From positions 1 to 8,374 of the forward strand of contig CAMPGU010000180.1 of the NCBI GenBank assembly GCA_946885645.1: a stretch of DNA of 8,374 bases, written 5' to 3'. Of this stretch, positions 5,992 to 8,374 are shown one piece after another (the first letter of the stretch is position 1; each line of letters opens with the position of its first letter). The translations under genes and the position numbers were made by a program. The notes below the pieces were generated by a model. The model did no database searches and was not told the DNA's origin. It saw nothing but the letters and a program-made list of their open reading frames with translations. Source of the stretch: an uncultured Haloferula sp. (GTDB lineage: Bacteria > Verrucomicrobiota > Verrucomicrobiae > Verrucomicrobiales > Akkermansiaceae).

Positions 5992-7416
5992 TCACCGTGC
6001 CAGGACGACCGGCGCGCTGGTATTCCCGAAGCGGTCCACCGCGCTCACCGCCACCGCATCCGGCAGGCCGGCCACATCGACCGCCCGCGTCCCGGAGGAC
6101 ACCACCTTGGCCATCCGCCATTGGTTCCCAAAGCGTGCCTGCACCGCATATCGGGCCGTGGAACGGTCGCCGCTCTGGATATTCACCCGCACGCCCGAGC
6201 CGGTCCCCGCAGCGCTGGCAGCGGGACGTCCCGGAGCTTTTTGACTCAGCCACGGCATCGGCGGGACCAAGGCAGGCTGGGCGTACTCTTTCTTCGCCAG
6301 CATGTTGGAGATTCCCCCGCGGTTTTGCAGCAGGCCCTTCACGCTCCAGTGGAGATGACCGGCCCAGTTCTTCCCGATATTGCGGGAAAGCCCCACTTGT
6401 TTCGTGATTTCGGAGGCCGGGCGCCCCGGATCCTCCGAACTGGCGATGCGGGCGGTTGCGATCCCCGGCCAGACCGGCCGGCTGCCCTGCTGCCGCCACC
6501 AGGAGAGGAGCGCGGAGAAGCTCTGCTTCCGCGGCTGATCGCGCCAGTAGAGCTGCGGGGCGAGGTAGTCCACCCAGCCGTTCGCCAGCCATTTCCGCGC
6601 GTCGCAGCCGAGCTGCTCGTAGGAGTCGATCCCCGCCTCGATCCCGCCCGGAACGCCCGGCCGCCAGATGCCGAAGGGCGAAATGCCCACCCGGACCCAC
6701 GGCTTCGTGCCTTTTACGTCGGAGTAGAGCTTTTGTACGAAGTCATCCACGATTCTGCGGCGCACCGCGGGCGAGCGGCCGTCCGGGAAGGTCCGTCCGC
6801 CTTCCGGGTAGGGGTAGAAGTAGTCGTCGAGATGGACGCCATCGATGTCATAGCGCTTCACCACGTCCAGGATCGCGCCGAAGGCACGCGCCCGGGTCTC
6901 GGTGGAGGCCGGATCACACCACACCAGCGAGCCGAAGCGCTTCGTGATGTGCGGCGATGCCTGGCAGACGTGGCTGGAGCAGGTCCCGTGGCTCACATTG
7001 GACAGCGCGCGAAAGGGATTGAACCAGGCATGGATCTCGATCCCCCGGGCATGCGCTTGTTTGATCGCATACTCCAGCGGGTCGTAGCCCGGGGAGCGCC
7101 CCATCGTACCGGTCAGCCAAGGACTCCAAGGCTCCTTGGAAGAGGCATAGACCGCATCGCAGTGCGGGCGCACCTGCAGGATCAGCGCGTTCATGTTCAG
7201 CGCCGCCATCTTGTCCAGGATCGCGCGCATCTCGGCCTGCTGTTGGGAGGCCGGGAGACCCTTCTTGCTGGGCCAGTCGATATTATGAACGACCGCCGCC
7301 CAAGCGCCGCGGAATTCGCGCGCGGGCATCGGCGGTTTTTCCCCGGAGGGGCGGTAAGATTGCGCGGGAGCGAAGGAAGCCAGCAAGCTGGTCAAGGCGA
7401 TGATCCGGGCAAGCAT
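5992..7416 (-). CDS. Secreted glycosyl-hydrolase-like family 10 (GHL10) protein
   Basis: A protein of 474 residues that should act outside the cytoplasm on a carbohydrate not identifiable from sequence. Residues 1-19 are a Sec signal peptide (LARIIALTSLLASFAPAQS). Residues 34-395 form a TIM-barrel of the GHL10 family (PF02638, related to YngK). The family-typical opening EFRGAWAAVVHNIDWPS is at 34-50. It is followed by ALILQVRPHCDAVYAS (77-92), HAWFNPFRA (129-137), GVHLDDYFYPYP (193-204) with acidic residues D197 and D198 at the expected strand end, VGISPFGIWRPG (243-254) and DYLAPQLYW (283-291). About residues 405-474 look like a separate fibronectin-III-like beta domain (RYAVQARFGNQWR ... 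VSAVDRFGNTSAP). Length is normal for the family with one extra C-terminal domain. The start at 7414-7416 gives the signal peptide; AAGGGG lies just before it but rather close. trpC ends 62 bases upstream on the same strand, so co-transcription is possible. Confidence 0.88.
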   Translation of the reverse strand: MLARIIALTSLLASFAPAQSYRPSGEKPPMPAREFRGAWAAVVHNIDWPSKKGLPASQQQAEMRAILDKMAALNMNALILQVRPHCDAVYASSKEPWSPWLTGTMGRSPGYDPLEYAIKQAHARGIEIHAWFNPFRALSNVSHGTCSSHVCQASPHITKRFGSLVWCDPASTETRARAFGAILDVVKRYDIDGVHLDDYFYPYPEGGRTFPDGRSPAVRRRIVDDFVQKLYSDVKGTKPWVRVGISPFGIWRPGVPGGIEAGIDSYEQLGCDARKWLANGWVDYLAPQLYWRDQPRKQSFSALLSWWRQQGSRPVWPGIATARIASSEDPGRPASEITKQVGLSRNIGKNWAGHLHWSVKGLLQNRGGISNMLAKKEYAQPALVPPMPWLSQKAPGRPAASAAGTGSGVRVNIQSGDRSTARYAVQARFGNQWRMAKVVSSGTRAVDVAGLPDAVAVSAVDRFGNTSAPVVLAR

Positions 7417-7478
7417 GGCCCCTTAGATGCCCTGATATTCGACGCGGCGCAAGCGGGGATGCCTAACGGGTAGCCGCC

Positions 7479-8267
7479 TCAAATTGCCCGCAACTCGAGG
7501 TAAGCCTCGATCTCTTCGGCCGGATTGTGCGCGCGCATGAGGGACTCGCCGATAAGGACGGCGTTTGCGCCGGCATCGAGGGCGCGCTGGACGTCTTCCA
7601 CGCTGCGCAGGCCGGATTCGGAGACGAGGATCACGTCGTCGGAGACTTCGTCCGCGAGTTCTTCGGTGACGGCCAAGTCGATCTCGAAGGTCTTGAGGTT
7701 CCGGTTGTTGATGCCGATGAGGTCCGCGCCGAGCTCGAGGGCGCGTTCCATTTCGGGAAGGTTGTGCACCTCCACCAGCACATCGAGCTGGAAGTCCTTC
7801 GCCTCGTTGTAGAGGCGCTTCAGATTGTCGTCGTCCAAGGCGGCGACGATCAGCAGGATGGCATCCGCGCCGGAGATGATCGCCTCGTGGATCTGCACGG
7901 GGTGGACGGTGAAGTCCTTGCGCAGCAGGGGTGCGTCCGAGAATTCGGAGATCTTGCTCAGGTAGCTCAGCGAGCCTTGGAAGTATTTCTCGTCCGTCAG
8001 GATGGAGAGGCAGGAAGCGCCGCCGTCCAGATAGCGCTTCGCTTGGCGGACGGGGTCGAAGTTCGGATCGATGAGGCCTACCGAAGGAGAGGCCTTTTTC
8101 ACTTCGGCAATGACGCCGACGCGGTCCGGGCCACGGTCGAGGGCGGCGCGGAAGCCGCGGAATTCGTTGCGCTGGAGCGCCGCGGCGCGGAGGTGGCCGG
8201 CACGGGCCATCAGGACTTCGACTTCCTGATGCTTGGTGGCGATGATCTCGGCGAGCTTGTCGGACAT
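7479..8267 (-). CDS. trpC: Indole-3-glycerol-phosphate synthase
   Basis: A cytoplasmic enzyme of tryptophan synthesis that closes the ring of CdRP (carboxyphenylamino-deoxyribulose phosphate) to indole-3-glycerol phosphate with loss of CO2 and water. The protein has 262 residues, the normal length for a single-function TrpC. The barrel motifs are all present: IAEVKKASPS (53-62, with the catalytic lysine and the phosphate-side serines), LTDEKYFQGSL (90-100), LLRKDF (114-119), LVEVHN (164-169), IGINNRNL (184-191), VSESGL (215-220) and LIGESLM (238-244). No key residue is missing. The ATG at 8265-8267 is preferred because MSDKLAEI matches the usual N-terminal helix; an in-frame GTG at 8289-8291 would add a proline-rich MFSPPPPA. 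No other trp gene lies in the window, so if there is a trp operon it continues beyond the right edge or trpC stands apart. No Shine-Dalgarno sequence is seen; CTCCTCCCCC precedes the ATG. Confidence 0.95.
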   Translation of the reverse strand: MSDKLAEIIATKHQEVEVLMARAGHLRAAALQRNEFRGFRAALDRGPDRVGVIAEVKKASPSVGLIDPNFDPVRQAKRYLDGGASCLSILTDEKYFQGSLSYLSKISEFSDAPLLRKDFTVHPVQIHEAIISGADAILLIVAALDDDNLKRLYNEAKDFQLDVLVEVHNLPEMERALELGADLIGINNRNLKTFEIDLAVTEELADEVSDDVILVSESGLRSVEDVQRALDAGANAVLIGESLMRAHNPAEEIEAYLELRAI

Positions 8268-8374
8268 GGCGGGCGGGGGAGGAGAAAACACGGAATCCGG
8301 GGCCCGGGAAGCGGAAAGCGCGCCCCCGTGCCGCGGCGATGCGATCCGGAATCGGCGGGAAAAGCGTCGCGCGG

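Noticed and set aside
5908..7473. A 521-codon plus-strand frame opposite the GHL10 gene
   Set aside because: The minus strand has a signal peptide and a full set of GHL10 motifs; the plus frame shows only R/P/G/A-rich sequence with no domain.
8292..8374. A partial gene at the right edge
   Set aside because: The 83 bases upstream of trpC are open in some frames but show no recognisable protein end and no start or stop that decides a gene.
1..8374. A new defence, mobile or secondary-metabolite system
   Set aside because: No transposase, integrase, toxin-antitoxin pair, nuclease-helicase operon, reverse transcriptase, CRISPR repeat or biosynthetic cluster is visible; recQ stands alone and its neighbours are unrelated.

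Overview
The window looks like ordinary chromosome from a GC-rich bacterium, most likely of the Verrucomicrobia/Planctomycetes side of the tree (a Luteolibacter- or Haloferula-like verrucomicrobium is my best guess). The reasons are an SHD1 domain fused to an HExxH peptidase, a type of domain common in those phyla, several envelope proteins of the kind found there, high G+C in most genes, and starts that almost all lack a Shine-Dalgarno sequence. The phylum assignment is inference from protein content, not from a marker gene.

Layout, left to right. The 3' end of a tiny DUF3309-type membrane protein gene (1-144, +) meets the secreted SHD1/HExxH peptidase gene (163-1347, -) end to end. Next come a lipoprotein L,D-transpeptidase (1415-1966, -) and a double SH3-fold protein (2057-2401, -). 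Divergent from the SH3 gene is a RecQ-family helicase gene (2481-4410, +) whose reading frame is broken once, near 3066-3078. It converges on a markedly AT-richer gene for an unrecognised lipoprotein (4475-4960, -). A gap of about 326 bases with several inverted repeats follows. Then, all on the minus strand, come a double-CDGSH iron-sulfur protein (5287-5532), a 69-residue single-pass membrane protein (5605-5814), a secreted glycosyl-hydrolase-like family 10 (GHL10) protein (5992-7416) and trpC (7479-8267).

The genes do not form one obvious pathway. Peptidase, L,D-transpeptidase, GHL10 protein, DUF3309 protein, lipoprotein and small membrane protein all belong to the cell envelope or its outside; trpC is tryptophan biosynthesis and recQ is DNA repair. 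Hairpins between several same-strand neighbours argue for mostly short transcription units. The clearest is an intrinsic terminator between the small membrane protein gene and the CDGSH gene. I see no CRISPR array, tRNA, rRNA, transposase, phage gene or defence system. The points most worth a second look are the recQ frameshift, the low-GC lipoprotein gene and the terminator set just in front of the CDGSH gene.
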